Assembly: GCA_001603955.1 (NCBI GenBank)
Contig: LVAA01000010.1
Coordinates: forward strand, 5,331 to 38,182
Source: Syntrophobacterales bacterium Delta_02
Lineage (GTDB): Bacteria > Desulfobacterota > Syntrophorhabdia > Syntrophorhabdales > Syntrophorhabdaceae
DNA length: 32,852 nt
Direction of reading: 5' to 3'
Made by a program: the position numbers and the translations under genes. The notes beneath the pieces are model-generated. The model did not search any database, was not told the origin of the DNA, and worked only from the letters and a program-made list of their open reading frames with translations. This document shows, piece after piece, positions 1 through 10,356 of this stretch (positions are counted from its first letter, which is position 1; each line of letters begins with the position of its first letter).

Positions 1-10
1 TGCGTATTCC

Positions 11-101
11 GATCCAATCCGACCACCGGTTATGATTCAATCCGACCAGGCAATATGATCCAATCCGACCACCGGTTATGATGTAATCCGACCACCCCGT
101 C
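11..101 (+). repeat. Multiple terminal repeats of the IS21 left end
   Basis: Two identical 26-bp copies lie at 11-36 and 57-82, with core AATCCGACCACCGGTTATGA. Partial copies lie between them (about 36-58) and after them (83-101). Related copies of the TCCGACCA core occur inverted at the right end (about 2528-2590). In IS21 such repeats are transposase (IstA) binding sites. Here that role is inferred from position and family. Confidence 0.8.
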
Positions 102-178
102 AACCGGAAAAGAACGCTGGATAACTTTGCGAAGTGCTATTACGCTTCTCCCAAAAAAACATGACGAGAGGAGCGTCT

Positions 179-1720
179 ATGGCGAGAAGGAGATTATCCA
201 TGAGAAAGATCGGGGAAGTGCTGCGGCTTACCCACGAGAGCGGCCTGTCGACGGGACAGGTCGCACAGAACTGCGGCATCGGGCGGACCACCGTCAAGGA
301 CTACCTGTCCCGGGCGAGGAAGGCGGGACTTGCCTGGCCCCTGCCGGTCGGTCTTGACGATGACGCCGTCGAGAGGCTCCTCTTCCCGTCCGAGAGGTCG
401 CTCACGGAAGAGATGCGGGGAATGCCGCCCTTCGAGTACCTCCACCGGGAGATGAAGAAGAAGCACGTCACCATGCAGCTCCTCTGGCAGGAATACAGGG
501 AGAAGAACCCCGACGGCTACCAGTACAGCCAGTTCTGCCTGCGCTACCGGGCCTGGAAGAAGACCCTCGACGTCTCCCTCCGGCAGGATTACAGGGCGGG
601 GGAGAAACTCTTCGTGGACTACGCGGGAGACACCATCCCGGTATACGACCCGGCCACGGGCGTAGCATCCTGCGCACATCTCTTCGTGGCGACCCTCGGC
701 GCCAGCAATTACACCTACGCGGAGGCCACCGCCTCCCTCGACCTCTTCTCCTGGATACGCTCCCATGTCCGGGCCTTCGAGTTCTTCCGGTCGGTCCCCG
801 CGATCACGGTCCCCGACAACACGCGGACGGGCGTCACCCATCCGTGCCGCTATGAGCCGGACCTCAACCCGACGTACCGGGACATGGCGGCGCACTACAA
901 TACGACGGTCATCCCCGCCCGTGTCAGAAAGCCCCGGGACAAGGCCAAGGTGGAATCGGCCGTTCTCATCGCCGAGAGATGGATCATCGCCGCCCTGAGG
1001 AACCACCGGTTCTTCAGCGTCGGGGAGCTCAACGGGGCCATCCGGGAGAGGCTCGGCGAGTTCAACTCCCGTCCCCTGCAGAAGCTGAAGGTGTCGAGGA
1101 GGGAGCTCTTCGAGACGATCGACAGGCCCGCGATGGGCCCCCTTCCCGAAAGACCCTACGAGTACGCCGAGTGGAGGAAGGTGAGGGCCAACATCGACTA
1201 CCATGTGGAGGTGGAAGACCACTACTACAGTGTGCCCTACCGGCTCCGGCGCGAACCGATGGAGGCGAGGGTCACGGCCGCCACGGTGGAGGTGTTCTGC
1301 CGGGGAAGGCGCGTGGCATCCCATCCGCGGAGCCATGGTCCGCAGAAACATACGACCGCAGCCGACCACATGCCTGACTCCCACAGGCGCTACCTGGAAT
1401 GGACGCCGTCACGGATCATCGCCTGGGCGGCGAAGACGGGCCCGTCGACGGGGGAGATGGTGCGGCAGATCATGGAGAGGAAGACGCACCCCGAGCAGGG
1501 CTTCAGGTCCTGTCTCGGTATCATACGCCTGGGCAGGCGCTACGGCCAGGAGCGTCTGGAGGCGGCCTGCGAGAGGGCCCTTGCGATAAAGGCCTACTCC
1601 TACAAGAACGTGGAGCTGATCCTTAAAAACGGCCTCGACGGCACGAGGGCGCTCCTTGCCCCCCCGTCGGGCACCCCCGTCGACCACGAGAACATCCGGG
1701 GGAACGGATACTACAGCTGA
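179..1720 (+). CDS. istA: IS21 family transposase IstA
   Basis: This DDE transposase cuts and joins the element's ends together with IstB. The ATG at 179 was chosen because AGAGGAG lies just upstream; it gives 513 aa, normal for IstA. A helix-turn-helix occupies about residues 8-47 (motif around IGRTTVKDYLSRA). The RNase H-like core shows D147 (LFVDYAGD), D213 (VPDNTRT) and E259 (KAKVESAV), the expected DDE triad. The C-terminal part has the beta-rich segment around YHVEVEDHYYSVPYRL that is common in IS21 transposases. istB follows after 13 nt with its own ribosome binding site. No frameshift or premature stop is visible. Confidence 0.96.
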   Translation: MARRRLSMRKIGEVLRLTHESGLSTGQVAQNCGIGRTTVKDYLSRARKAGLAWPLPVGLDDDAVERLLFPSERSLTEEMRGMPPFEYLHREMKKKHVTMQLLWQEYREKNPDGYQYSQFCLRYRAWKKTLDVSLRQDYRAGEKLFVDYAGDTIPVYDPATGVASCAHLFVATLGASNYTYAEATASLDLFSWIRSHVRAFEFFRSVPAITVPDNTRTGVTHPCRYEPDLNPTYRDMAAHYNTTVIPARVRKPRDKAKVESAVLIAERWIIAALRNHRFFSVGELNGAIRERLGEFNSRPLQKLKVSRRELFETIDRPAMGPLPERPYEYAEWRKVRANIDYHVEVEDHYYSVPYRLRREPMEARVTAATVEVFCRGRRVASHPRSHGPQKHTTAADHMPDSHRRYLEWTPSRIIAWAAKTGPSTGEMVRQIMERKTHPEQGFRSCLGIIRLGRRYGQERLEAACERALAIKAYSYKNVELILKNGLDGTRALLAPPSGTPVDHENIRGNGYYS

Positions 1721-1733
1721 AAAAGGAGATGAT

Positions 1734-2489
1734 ATGCTGAACGAACAGACCTTTGAGAAACTGAACGCCATGAAGCTCTCGGGCATGGCGCAGGCCCTGA
1801 AGGAACAGATGGAGACCGCCAGGGTGGATGATCTGTCCTTCGAGGAGCGCTTCGGCATGCTCGTTGATGCGCAGCACCTCTGGAAGGAGGACAGGAGGAT
1901 GAGACGGCTCTTGGACAGCGCGCGGCTGAAGCTGCCCGCATCCATGGAGGACATCGACTACAGGACGCCCCGAGGGATAGACAAGTCGGTGATGCTCACC
2001 CTGGGGACCTGCGGGTGGATACGGAAGCACCAGAACGTGATCATCGTGGGACCCACGGGATCGGGGAAGACCTTCCTTGCCTGCGCCCTGGCCCACAGGG
2101 CATGCAGGGAGGGGCTCAGCGCCCTCTACGTCAGGACCCCGAAGCTCTACTACACCATGGCCATATCCCGTGCCGACGGAAGCTATGCAAAGACCCTGGC
2201 GAAGTTCACGAAGGCCTCCGTGCTCATCCTCGATGACCTGTGCCTCTCAACCCTGACGGATCCGGAGCGCAGGGATCTTCTCGAGGTTGTCGAGGACAGG
2301 CACCACGCGGCATCAACGATCGTGACGAGCCAGCTGCCCGTGGAACACTGGCACGAGGCGATAGGTGATCCCACCATCGCCGACGCCCTTCTGGACCGGC
2401 TCGTCCACAACGCCCACAGGATAAACCTGACGGGCGAATCGATGAGGAAGAAACGGTCCTCATTGACACGAAAAGAGGAAAAGGTGTAA
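1734..2489 (+). CDS. istB: IS21 family ATPase helper protein IstB
   Basis: IstB is the AAA+ ATPase that assists IstA in target selection and strand transfer; it is related to DnaC-type loaders. The ATG at 1734 follows AAAGGAG at a good distance and gives 251 aa, the usual length. The N-terminal helical region (residues 1-95) includes the family motif MKLSGMAQALKEQ. Walker A is GPTGSGKT (106-113) and Walker B is LILDD (164-168). A sensor-like TSQLPVEHWHEAIGDP segment follows, then the arginine-containing DALLDRLVHNAHRI. The gene sits directly behind istA and ends about 110 bp before the right end of the element. Confidence 0.96.
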   Translation: MLNEQTFEKLNAMKLSGMAQALKEQMETARVDDLSFEERFGMLVDAQHLWKEDRRMRRLLDSARLKLPASMEDIDYRTPRGIDKSVMLTLGTCGWIRKHQNVIIVGPTGSGKTFLACALAHRACREGLSALYVRTPKLYYTMAISRADGSYAKTLAKFTKASVLILDDLCLSTLTDPERRDLLEVVEDRHHAASTIVTSQLPVEHWHEAIGDPTIADALLDRLVHNAHRINLTGESMRKKRSSLTRKEEKV

Positions 2490-2601
2490 GGTGAGAAATC
2501 TTACCGGCGTCGCCTGACGGCTCCGACGGGGTGGTCGGTTTGAAACATAACCGCTGGTCGGAATAGAACGGAACAGGTGGTCGGAATCATCGGATTACGC
2601 A

Positions 2602-3091
2602 TGTTGAAAGGTTCCCCATCAAATTCGCCATCCTTATATAGGCGCATCATATAGTCTTGATACGCTTTTAGTCTCTTCGGATCATTAACTTTTTTTTGTG
2701 GAATAATTGATACTGTCCCTTGATCTCTCACAAGGCTTATGTTCAGCGTTTCTCCTCCAATCGAGAAAGTTGCCCTTCCTTTATAGTTCAATGTTTGTCC
2801 CATCAATGCATTTGCGAAATCAAGCTGTCGTTGGCGGTTAACAACTGCAGAGTCAATAGAATATCCTGCAACAGAATTACATTCTTTGCACGTCAAAGCC
2901 AAAGGTTTCCCTCCAACTTTCTCTGGTGGTGCATGTTCAAGCGTCAACAGCCCCGCCTCAAGATCTCCGCGCACGTATAGTCTGCTACAGATGGGGCAAC
3001 AATAGCACTCATCATCAACTTTGGCGATATTCTTGAGAGCGGTAGCTCCTTTCTCGAAGTACTGCTGCTTTTTCATTTCATTCTTTTTCAT
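2602..3091 (-). pseudogene. HNH-type zinc-binding protein, 3' end removed by IS insertion
   Basis: The gene starts at 3091 (a second in-frame Met lies five codons on). It supplies 163 native codons before running into the IS21 right end; the next 33 codons to a stop at 2501 are IS sequence. Visible motifs are CPIC (C32, C35), LEHAPPEKVGGK with H53, and CKECN (C68, C71, N72). This is the two-CxxC plus central His layout of HNH-type zinc proteins, possibly nucleases. The region after residue 75 matches nothing I recognise. The neighbour upstream on the same strand is a putative TIR-like protein, so a defence role is possible but unproven. Loss of the C-terminus may or may not inactivate it. Confidence 0.7.
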
Positions 3092-3316
3092 TGTCTAATT
3101 CACCGGAGCGACCTCGGTTGCGGCACTTACGTACATCACGACCGAGTTCGACCGTCTTTTGTCGCTTACCCGTTTCTTCTCCACTCAGTTCAAGATTATT
3201 CTTATGTTCCTTCCCATCTATCCTTGGCATTGGTGCCGCCTTATGGAAAACGGTTGAGCCGCCGAACTTGCAGAGTCAACTCCGACGCTTGGTTGGGCTA
3301 GTCTTGCCACTACCCC
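3092..3316. other. Intergenic stretch between the HNH-type and TIR-like genes
   Basis: These 225 bp hold no convincing gene. Both flanking genes run leftwards, so this would be the leader or spacer ahead of the HNH gene. No clear promoter, terminator or ribosome binding site for the 3091 start could be made out. Confidence 0.5.
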
Positions 3317-4243
3317 TTATTTCTTCTTTGGCTTCAGAAAGAGTTTAACATGAGTTTCCATCTCCTTCATGGTATCGTACTGCCTAAACTCGCAATCCGA
3401 AGCCTCGAAAAGGGTTTTCAACATTGCCGATAGACGAGTCTTGTCCTTCTGACACAGCATTAGTGCTGAGATCTGATAATCACGTAGTCGTTCAATTTCC
3501 ATAAGTTGACCCACATCGTCCGATACTTCAAAGATAGCCATTTTGCATTCGTGCAAAAGCATAAGCGCATGATGATGAACCTTATCTGGTGGGGTCTCAA
3601 ACTTGGAGGCTATAACTGGGTCGAATCCCAATTTCATACAGATATCTCCAATACGAGAAATCTCGGCAACATGATTACTGTAACTCCCCCCCACAAATAC
3701 CCTATCCTTCCATTGCGACTGAAATTGACCTGGTCGTCGTAAAGGCTCCGTCACTGCCAGTTCTTTAATCTTATCAGATAAGTATTTCGACAAGGTTTTA
3801 TCCAGATCTTTGACTAGTCTATCAGGGTCTTGGATCAACGTTCCGCTTGTTTTGAATTTCTGTGCTAGTTTCTTGAGTGCTGCCAACAGGCTTTCATCAA
3901 CGAGGTAATAGCCAGACAGAGTCTTCCCTGCTGGCAGGGCATCCGCCTTGTCTTCCTCGCCTTCCTTTTGCGAAAGAAGGTCTTCCACGTAGGCAAGGAG
4001 AAAGGATTTCAAAGCCTTCTGTGGCTTTCCGGAGTAGAGCGTCGCCGTTCCAATATTGTGTAGTTCATAGCCCTTATGGTAGCGTCCGTCCACAGGTTGA
4101 TTGTTCAACAGAATCTTGTACATCTTCTGAAAACCTGCCTCAGCCTGGACATGCTGACGCCTTTCCAGTAAGGCTTCACTCTTGAGAGCAATGTCCCGCA
4201 GCTTTTCCTTAAGCTTTGTAGGCGGCTCATCATAGGTCGTCAT
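3317..4243 (-). CDS. Two-domain protein: helical/TPR-like N-terminus plus TIR/deoxyribosyltransferase-like C-terminus
   Basis: The protein is 308 aa, with the ATG at 4243 preceded by TAGGAG. Residues 35-92 form a helical repeat-like block (HNIGTATLYSGKPQKALKSF, then LLAYVEDLLS). Residues 180-305 look like a Rossmann-type fold of the nucleoside 2-deoxyribosyltransferase/TIR class. They show an opening strand with VFVGGSY (182-188), a middle HECKMAIFEVSDD, and GQLMEIE (245-251), where E249 or E251 would be the catalytic acid. No signal peptide or membrane segment is visible. Known relatives cleave nucleosides or NAD, often in phage defence. Here that is inference from motifs only. The gene lies in an AT-richer stretch next to an IS element, consistent with horizontal gain. 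Confidence 0.6.
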   Translation of the reverse strand: MTTYDEPPTKLKEKLRDIALKSEALLERRQHVQAEAGFQKMYKILLNNQPVDGRYHKGYELHNIGTATLYSGKPQKALKSFLLAYVEDLLSQKEGEEDKADALPAGKTLSGYYLVDESLLAALKKLAQKFKTSGTLIQDPDRLVKDLDKTLSKYLSDKIKELAVTEPLRRPGQFQSQWKDRVFVGGSYSNHVAEISRIGDICMKLGFDPVIASKFETPPDKVHHHALMLLHECKMAIFEVSDDVGQLMEIERLRDYQISALMLCQKDKTRLSAMLKTLFEASDCEFRQYDTMKEMETHVKLFLKPKKK

Positions 4244-4803
4244 ATCTCAACTCCTATTTATCGTTGTGCACAAACAAAACGGCCATCATTGGAACCGCGA
4301 TTCCTTTGCCCATTGATTTCGGTCTCGTAAATCTGGTAATGAGTAGGCAATAATATGCCAAATGCTACTATGCCCTCGCCCTGACGTCAAGAACAGTTCG
4401 ATCGCAGTCTCAACCTTCAAAGGAAGGTAAAGACGATATAGATCGGCTAATAGAGCGTACTATACGGCAATGCATCTCATCTAGTATTTGTGCATTCGCA
4501 GTGCAGTCTAAATAGCGTTAGCCTGTTTAGTGGTATGCAGATGTCTATATATCATTCCTCTCCATTAGGTTGGCAAACTTAAGCGATTTCCGACCAGAAA
4601 CACATAACACTAAACAAACCTTGTAGGAAGCATATTTCGGCAGGTGACTGTTCTGTATTTTCAAACAAAGAAGGGTTGATTAATGACTTGATCTCGATCG
4701 AGTCCATAAAAGCGATGTTACCATGTCCCTTGTATGTGTCTCGAGTCACTTAATGAAATCTGCATGTTGCTTTGACTTCTTGTTCATCATTTTCAAGCAA
4801 CCA

Positions 4804-4868
4804 CGGAGCGTTGGGTCTCTTTGCCGGGCAGCCGTTAGCGGAGGATCACGGGACCCGTTGTGCTTTCG
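4804..4868 (-). repeat. Dispersed repeat, copy A (inverted relative to copies B and C)
   Basis: Read on the minus strand it contains GGCTGCCCGGCAAAGAGACC followed by CAACGC. It pairs as an inverted repeat with copy B: 26 bp at 4808-4833 against 5042-5067 with one mismatch. Weaker similarity extends inwards through GGATCAC, ACCCGTT and TGCTTTCG. A third copy is at 9332-9378. No function is known to me. Confidence 0.75.
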
Positions 4869-5009
4869 GGGAGCGCGGACCGGGCACGGACGTGGCCGGG
4901 ACCGATGCGTCTGACTGCACCATGCTGGCAATACGCTATAAAGTCATGTCTGCGGACGACCAGTCAGCAAAATGCACCAACTTCTGTCCGCAATGAGCAT
5001 CGAGCGAGT

Positions 5010-5071
5010 CGAAAGCACGTAACGGGTGTGATCCGAAGCGTGGCTGCACGGCAAAGAGACCCAACGCGGAG
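5010..5071 (+). repeat. Dispersed repeat, copy B
   Basis: This direct-orientation copy contains TGATCCGAAGCGTGGCTGC followed by ACGGCAAAGAGACCCAACGC. It matches copy C (9332-9378) over about 45 bp and is inverted relative to copy A (4804-4868). The A-B pair encloses about 140-200 bp with no gene, so it could be a small non-autonomous element or two independent copies. Confidence 0.75.
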
Positions 5072-5223
5072 CCTCCGCACCGAGATCAGAAAAAGGTGCA
5101 AGACTCTCTACCGACAACATTCTACTACTTCTAGATTCCTTAATGCAGCCTCTGTCTCGACTGACGTGAACATTCATGCTTGCAGCGCCCGACCTCCGGC
5201 GAGTCCAGTGAATCTGCTTGAAT

Positions 5224-5279
5224 ACTAACCTTCCGGTTCAGCGGCGGCTGTGTGCCGTCCGCTGGAACCGGTTGTTAGT
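5224..5279 (-). other. attC-like imperfect hairpin downstream of katG
   Basis: The outer arms ACTAAC (5224-5229) and GTTAGT (5274-5279) pair perfectly. An unpaired spacer follows (CTT against TT), then CCGGTTC/GAACCGG, AGCGG/CCGCT and CGGC/GCCG, closed by a TGTGT loop. One arm carries two bulged bases, T5258 and G5264. Integron attC sites have this layout: outer box, unpaired spacer, inner box and extrahelical T and G on one arm. The outer boxes match the GTTRRRY/RYYYAAC consensus only partly, and no integrase is in the window. It could instead be a katG 3' stem-loop, though it lacks a T-tract. Confidence 0.4.
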
Positions 5280-5333
5280 TGATGGTTTCTTTTGACGCCA
5301 TTTCAGGCGTCATCGACAACGTTCTTCCCACGA

Positions 5334-8073
<2,740 letters not shown>

Positions 8074-8079
8074 GGCTTC

Positions 8080-8100
8080 AATCAGGAACCATTCCTGATT
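8080..8100. promoter_or_regulatory. 21-bp palindrome, candidate operator of the PerR-like regulator
   Basis: Nine-base arms AATCAGGAA and TTCCTGATT flank a 3-bp centre and are perfectly symmetric. The site begins at the predicted transcription start (about 8099) and ends 6 nt before the start codon. A bound dimer would therefore block both initiation and the ribosome binding region. The size and symmetry suit a Fur/PerR-type box, although the sequence is not the B. subtilis Per box. Confidence 0.7.
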
Positions 8101-8105
8101 AATCT

Positions 8106-8133
8106 AGTATAGCGACGAGTTGGATATTGTCAA
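8106..8133 (-). promoter_or_regulatory. Sigma-70 type promoter of the PerR-like gene
   Basis: On the minus strand a perfect -35 TTGACA (8133-8128) is separated by 16 bp from -10 TATACT (8111-8106). The predicted start near 8099 falls at the edge of the palindrome at 8080-8100. Confidence 0.75.
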
Positions 8134-8398
8134 GGGAGCCACGAGCTAAATCAACGATTGACAAAGGTCCGCTTTGTGTTGTTCAATACGGGCCTATGGC
8201 ACTTGCTCAGTAACGGAAGCCGCGACAGACAGAACATTTCCGAAGAAGGCACAGGGTCCTCATTTCCGCCGTGTGCTCGAGGATTGTCGTACCGGCTTCC
8301 AAATCCCTCCACTAAATAACCCACACAGGTTAAGACAGGCTTCACGGTGACACCACTCACCTTAAGGTAAGGACCGCAGAGGAAAGGAGATAGCAGAG
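8134..8398. other. Intergenic stretch before the methyltransferase gene
   Basis: This spacer lies between divergent genes. It contains a perfect 10-bp palindrome ACCTTAAGGT at 8359-8368, just ahead of the methyltransferase ribosome binding site. A weak promoter-like TTGACA also occurs near 8159, but no matching -10 is convincing. No gene is seen. Confidence 0.4.
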
Positions 8399-9172
8399 AT
8401 GAACCGCGAAGAGCAGATGCAGTTCTTTTATGAAATATTCGACCCGTCGCTACCCCGCCTTGGCCCGGGAGACAGCGCTTCCACAAAGAGAGCCATGAAT
8501 ATGGTGCTTTCAGCGGCATCAAAACCCGGTCCCGGCCGGCTCAGGATCCTGGACATCGGATGCGGAAATGGAGCCCAGACAATTGAGCTGGCCAGACGGC
8601 TGGAAGGCAACATCACCGCGGTTGATAACCATCAGCCGTTCCTTGATGAGCTGCGGCGACGCGCGCAAAACGCGGGTGTTTCCCGCAAGATAACAACCCT
8701 TCTCAGGGACATGCGAGCCCTGGGAATGGAAGGGGAGACCTTCGACACCATCTGGTCGGAAGGGGCTCTTTACTCAATGGGCTTTCAAGAGGGGCTCAAG
8801 GCCTGCTATGATCTGCTGGTCCCCGGGGGCTTTTTGGCCGTCTCCGAGCTTTGCTGGTTCAAACCAGATCCGCCCGCGGAATGCCAACGTTTCCTCGCGG
8901 CGGAATACCCGGCCATCACCGGTATAAACCAGAATCTCGAGTTCATGAGGGCCTGTGGCTATGAAGTGATCGGGCACTTTGCCCTGCCCTCTTCCTCATG
9001 GCTGCAGGACTATTACCTTCCCCTTGAAGAAAGGATCCGGTCGCTCCGGGAACGGTACGCCTCCGACCCCGAAAGGACCGGGATGCTCCAATCTATCCAG
9101 ACTGAGATCGCGATATACCGCAAGCACCACGATTATTACGGGTACGTGTTCTATGTGATGTCCCGCCCGTAG
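8399..9172 (+). CDS. Class I SAM-dependent methyltransferase
   Basis: The protein is 257 aa, with the ATG at 8399 following AAAGGAG. SAM-binding motif I is DIGCGNGAQT (about residues 50-59). Motif II acidic residue lies in AVDNHQPFLDEL, and the post-motifs are FDTIWSEGALY and LLVPGGFLAVSE. This is the Rossmann methyltransferase core with a C-terminal region (residues 160-257) that may close over a small-molecule substrate. The substrate cannot be told from sequence. The gene stands alone, oriented away from the perR-katG pair. No signal peptide is present. Confidence 0.88.
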   Translation: MNREEQMQFFYEIFDPSLPRLGPGDSASTKRAMNMVLSAASKPGPGRLRILDIGCGNGAQTIELARRLEGNITAVDNHQPFLDELRRRAQNAGVSRKITTLLRDMRALGMEGETFDTIWSEGALYSMGFQEGLKACYDLLVPGGFLAVSELCWFKPDPPAECQRFLAAEYPAITGINQNLEFMRACGYEVIGHFALPSSSWLQDYYLPLEERIRSLRERYASDPERTGMLQSIQTEIAIYRKHHDYYGYVFYVMSRP

Positions 9173-9516
9173 ACGTCTCACAGCCCCCGGGGGGACTCAA
9201 ATCGCTACACCCTGAAAGCCCCCACTGCACTGTTCAGTTATTGTATTGACATGCGCTGCGCTGCTCATGTGTGCACGTTGTTCCGTTTTCCCCCTTGAAC
9301 TCTTGAGCTTTTGAACCTGTAACCGTCATTTGCGGGTATGATCCGTAGCGTGGCTGCCCGGCAAAGAGACCCCCCGCGTCCTCCACGTTCTGTCTTTGTA
9401 TTGACATTTCTTCAGGGTAGTACAAGAATGAAGTAGGCTCTAATCATCAGGGGCATCGGGCGTTTCTCTGGAGATTCCCTTAACTGCTCGCGACAAGGAG
9501 GTTCCCGAAACGACAT
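9173..9516. other. Intergenic stretch containing repeat copy C
   Basis: These 344 bp hold no supported gene. Contents are a low-complexity segment of the TTGAACTCTTGAGCTTTTGAACC type (about 9294-9322), repeat copy C at 9332-9378, and two TTGTATTGACAT strings at about 9239 and 9395 that resemble -35 elements. Neither has a clear -10 partner. Confidence 0.5.
9332..9378 (+). repeat. Dispersed repeat, copy C
   Basis: It contains TGATCCGTAGCGTGGCTGC then CCGGCAAAGAGACC, closely matching copy B at 5010-5071 and, inverted, copy A at 4804-4868. All three copies are intergenic. Confidence 0.75.
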
Positions 9517-10320
9517 ATGATCTACGGGGCCACGAATCATCCTCTTCGACCGCTTACGGGCGAGATCAAGGCCCTGGCGGCTCTCGGCTTTGATTATCTT
9601 GAGCTATGCATGGACCCGCCCCATGGCATGGCTGAAAACCTTCGGCCGAAATTGCCCGAGGTTCGGTCCGTCCTCTCCGGGGAAGGCCTCGGGCTCCCCG
9701 TGGCGCACATGCCGACCTTTGTCTGGCTTGCCGACGTGTATCCCTCCATCCGTGAAGCCTCCGTGACGGAAACACTGAAGGCGCTCAGCCTGGCGGCCGA
9801 GATCGGGGTAGAAAAGGTTGTGCTCCATCCTGGATACCTGACGGGCCTCATGAACTTCACGCCCGACATCGGCAAAGGCTACGCTTCCGAGTCCCTGGAC
9901 CGGATACTGGAGGAGGCCGCCCGACTCGGGATCATGGTGTGCCTCGAGAACATGTTCCCCCGGGCGGGCCACATGTTCCGTCCCGAGGAGTTTGCGGATG
10001 TCCTTCAGAAATATCCCCGGTTGATGATGACCCTCGACCTCGGCCATGCCAACATCCGCGCGCCGAAAGACCGGACCGCGGCCTTTGTCCGGGCGGCGCA
10101 CGGACGGATCGGGCACGTCCACGTGGGAGACAACAACGGTCAGGAAGACGAGCACCTGCCCGTCGGCGCCGGCCGGGTGGATGTGGCCGGAGGTTTGGCG
10201 GCGATCAAGGCGTCCGGCTATGACAGCACGATCACCCTCGAGGTCTTCTCACCCGACCGCAAGTATCTGGCCATGTCATTGAAAAAGGTTCGGGCTATCT
10301 GGGAAAACATCAAACCATAA
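9517..10320 (+). CDS. Sugar phosphate isomerase/epimerase-like TIM-barrel protein
   Basis: The protein is 267 aa of the xylose-isomerase-like/AP endonuclease family 2 fold. Metal-site motifs are in order: YLELCMD, PVAHMPTF, KVVLHPGY, CLENMFP (Glu ligand), MMTLDLGHAN (Asp/His), GHVHVGDNNGQEDEHLPVGAG (His, Asp and the family's DxHxP-like loop, listed in two overlapping parts) and TLEVF (Glu). These fit an isomerase/epimerase rather than a DNA-repair enzyme. The ATG at 9517 has a strong AGGAGG, but about 15 nt away, which is unusually far. The substrate is unknown. The gene stands alone and is convergent with the lipoprotein gene. A repeat segment starts 5 nt after the stop. Confidence 0.82.
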   Translation: MIYGATNHPLRPLTGEIKALAALGFDYLELCMDPPHGMAENLRPKLPEVRSVLSGEGLGLPVAHMPTFVWLADVYPSIREASVTETLKALSLAAEIGVEKVVLHPGYLTGLMNFTPDIGKGYASESLDRILEEAARLGIMVCLENMFPRAGHMFRPEEFADVLQKYPRLMMTLDLGHANIRAPKDRTAAFVRAAHGRIGHVHVGDNNGQEDEHLPVGAGRVDVAGGLAAIKASGYDSTITLEVFSPDRKYLAMSLKKVRAIWENIKP

Positions 10321-10325
10321 AAACT

Positions 10326-10356
10326 GTTCCAGGGTTCCAGGTTCAAGGGTTCCAAA
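10326..10356. repeat. Low-complexity GTTCCAGG-type repeat after the isomerase gene
   Basis: Three GGTTCC/GGTTCA-type units in tandem begin 5 nt after the isomerase stop codon. It resembles one arm of the inverted repeats found after trpB2 and the MFS gene. The matching arm is missing here. The rest of the spacer to 10503 has no gene, only a 10-bp palindrome CCTCCGGAGG near 10471. Confidence 0.5.

Larger units (their letters stand above)
1..2601 (+). mobile_element. Complete IS21-family insertion sequence
   Basis: The element carries istA and istB in tandem and is bounded by inverted ends. The left end begins TGCGTATTCCGAT at base 1, and the reverse complement of 2576-2601 begins TGCGTAATCCGAT. 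Both continue into a shared TCCGACCACC motif. Ends starting with TG and carrying several internal repeats are typical of IS21 elements. The left flank lies outside the window, so the target duplication cannot be checked. Insertion at 2601/2602 cuts an HNH-type gene. Both transposition genes look intact, so the element is probably functional. Confidence 0.93.
4244..5223. other. AT-richer gene-free stretch upstream of the TIR-like gene
   Basis: About 1 kb shows no open frame with a plausible ribosome binding site or recognisable protein. It contains the inverted pair of dispersed repeats at 4804-4868 and 5010-5071. The part nearest 4243 should hold the promoter of the TIR-like gene, but none is clear. 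Base composition resembles the neighbouring accessory genes rather than the GC-rich core. It may be remnants of inserted DNA. Confidence 0.5.

Noticed and set aside
194-1384. Long open frame on the minus strand opposite istA, with similar long frames opposite dnaX, iorA, the kinase and trpB2
   Set aside because: High-GC genes produce long antisense frames. The products are His/Arg/Gly-rich with no domain, while the sense frames have clear catalytic motifs.
3100-3301. Possible integron attC between the TIR-like and HNH genes, with GCCCAAC on the minus strand near 3293-3299 and ATTAGAC near 3092
   Set aside because: GCCCAAC fits RYYYAAC, but the other end lacks GTTRRRY and the intervening 190 bp do not show the layered inner pairing. 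A single degenerate 7-mer match is expected by chance.
4723-5228. Several open frames of 60-120 codons in the gene-free stretch
   Set aside because: They overlap the dispersed repeat and the inverted pair, have no ribosome binding site and have low-complexity or Arg/Cys-rich translations with no recognisable motif.
9395-9425. Promoter for the isomerase-like gene at TTGACA near 9400
   Set aside because: No acceptable -10 lies 16-18 bp downstream, and the same TTGTATTGACAT string at about 9239 is also without a partner.
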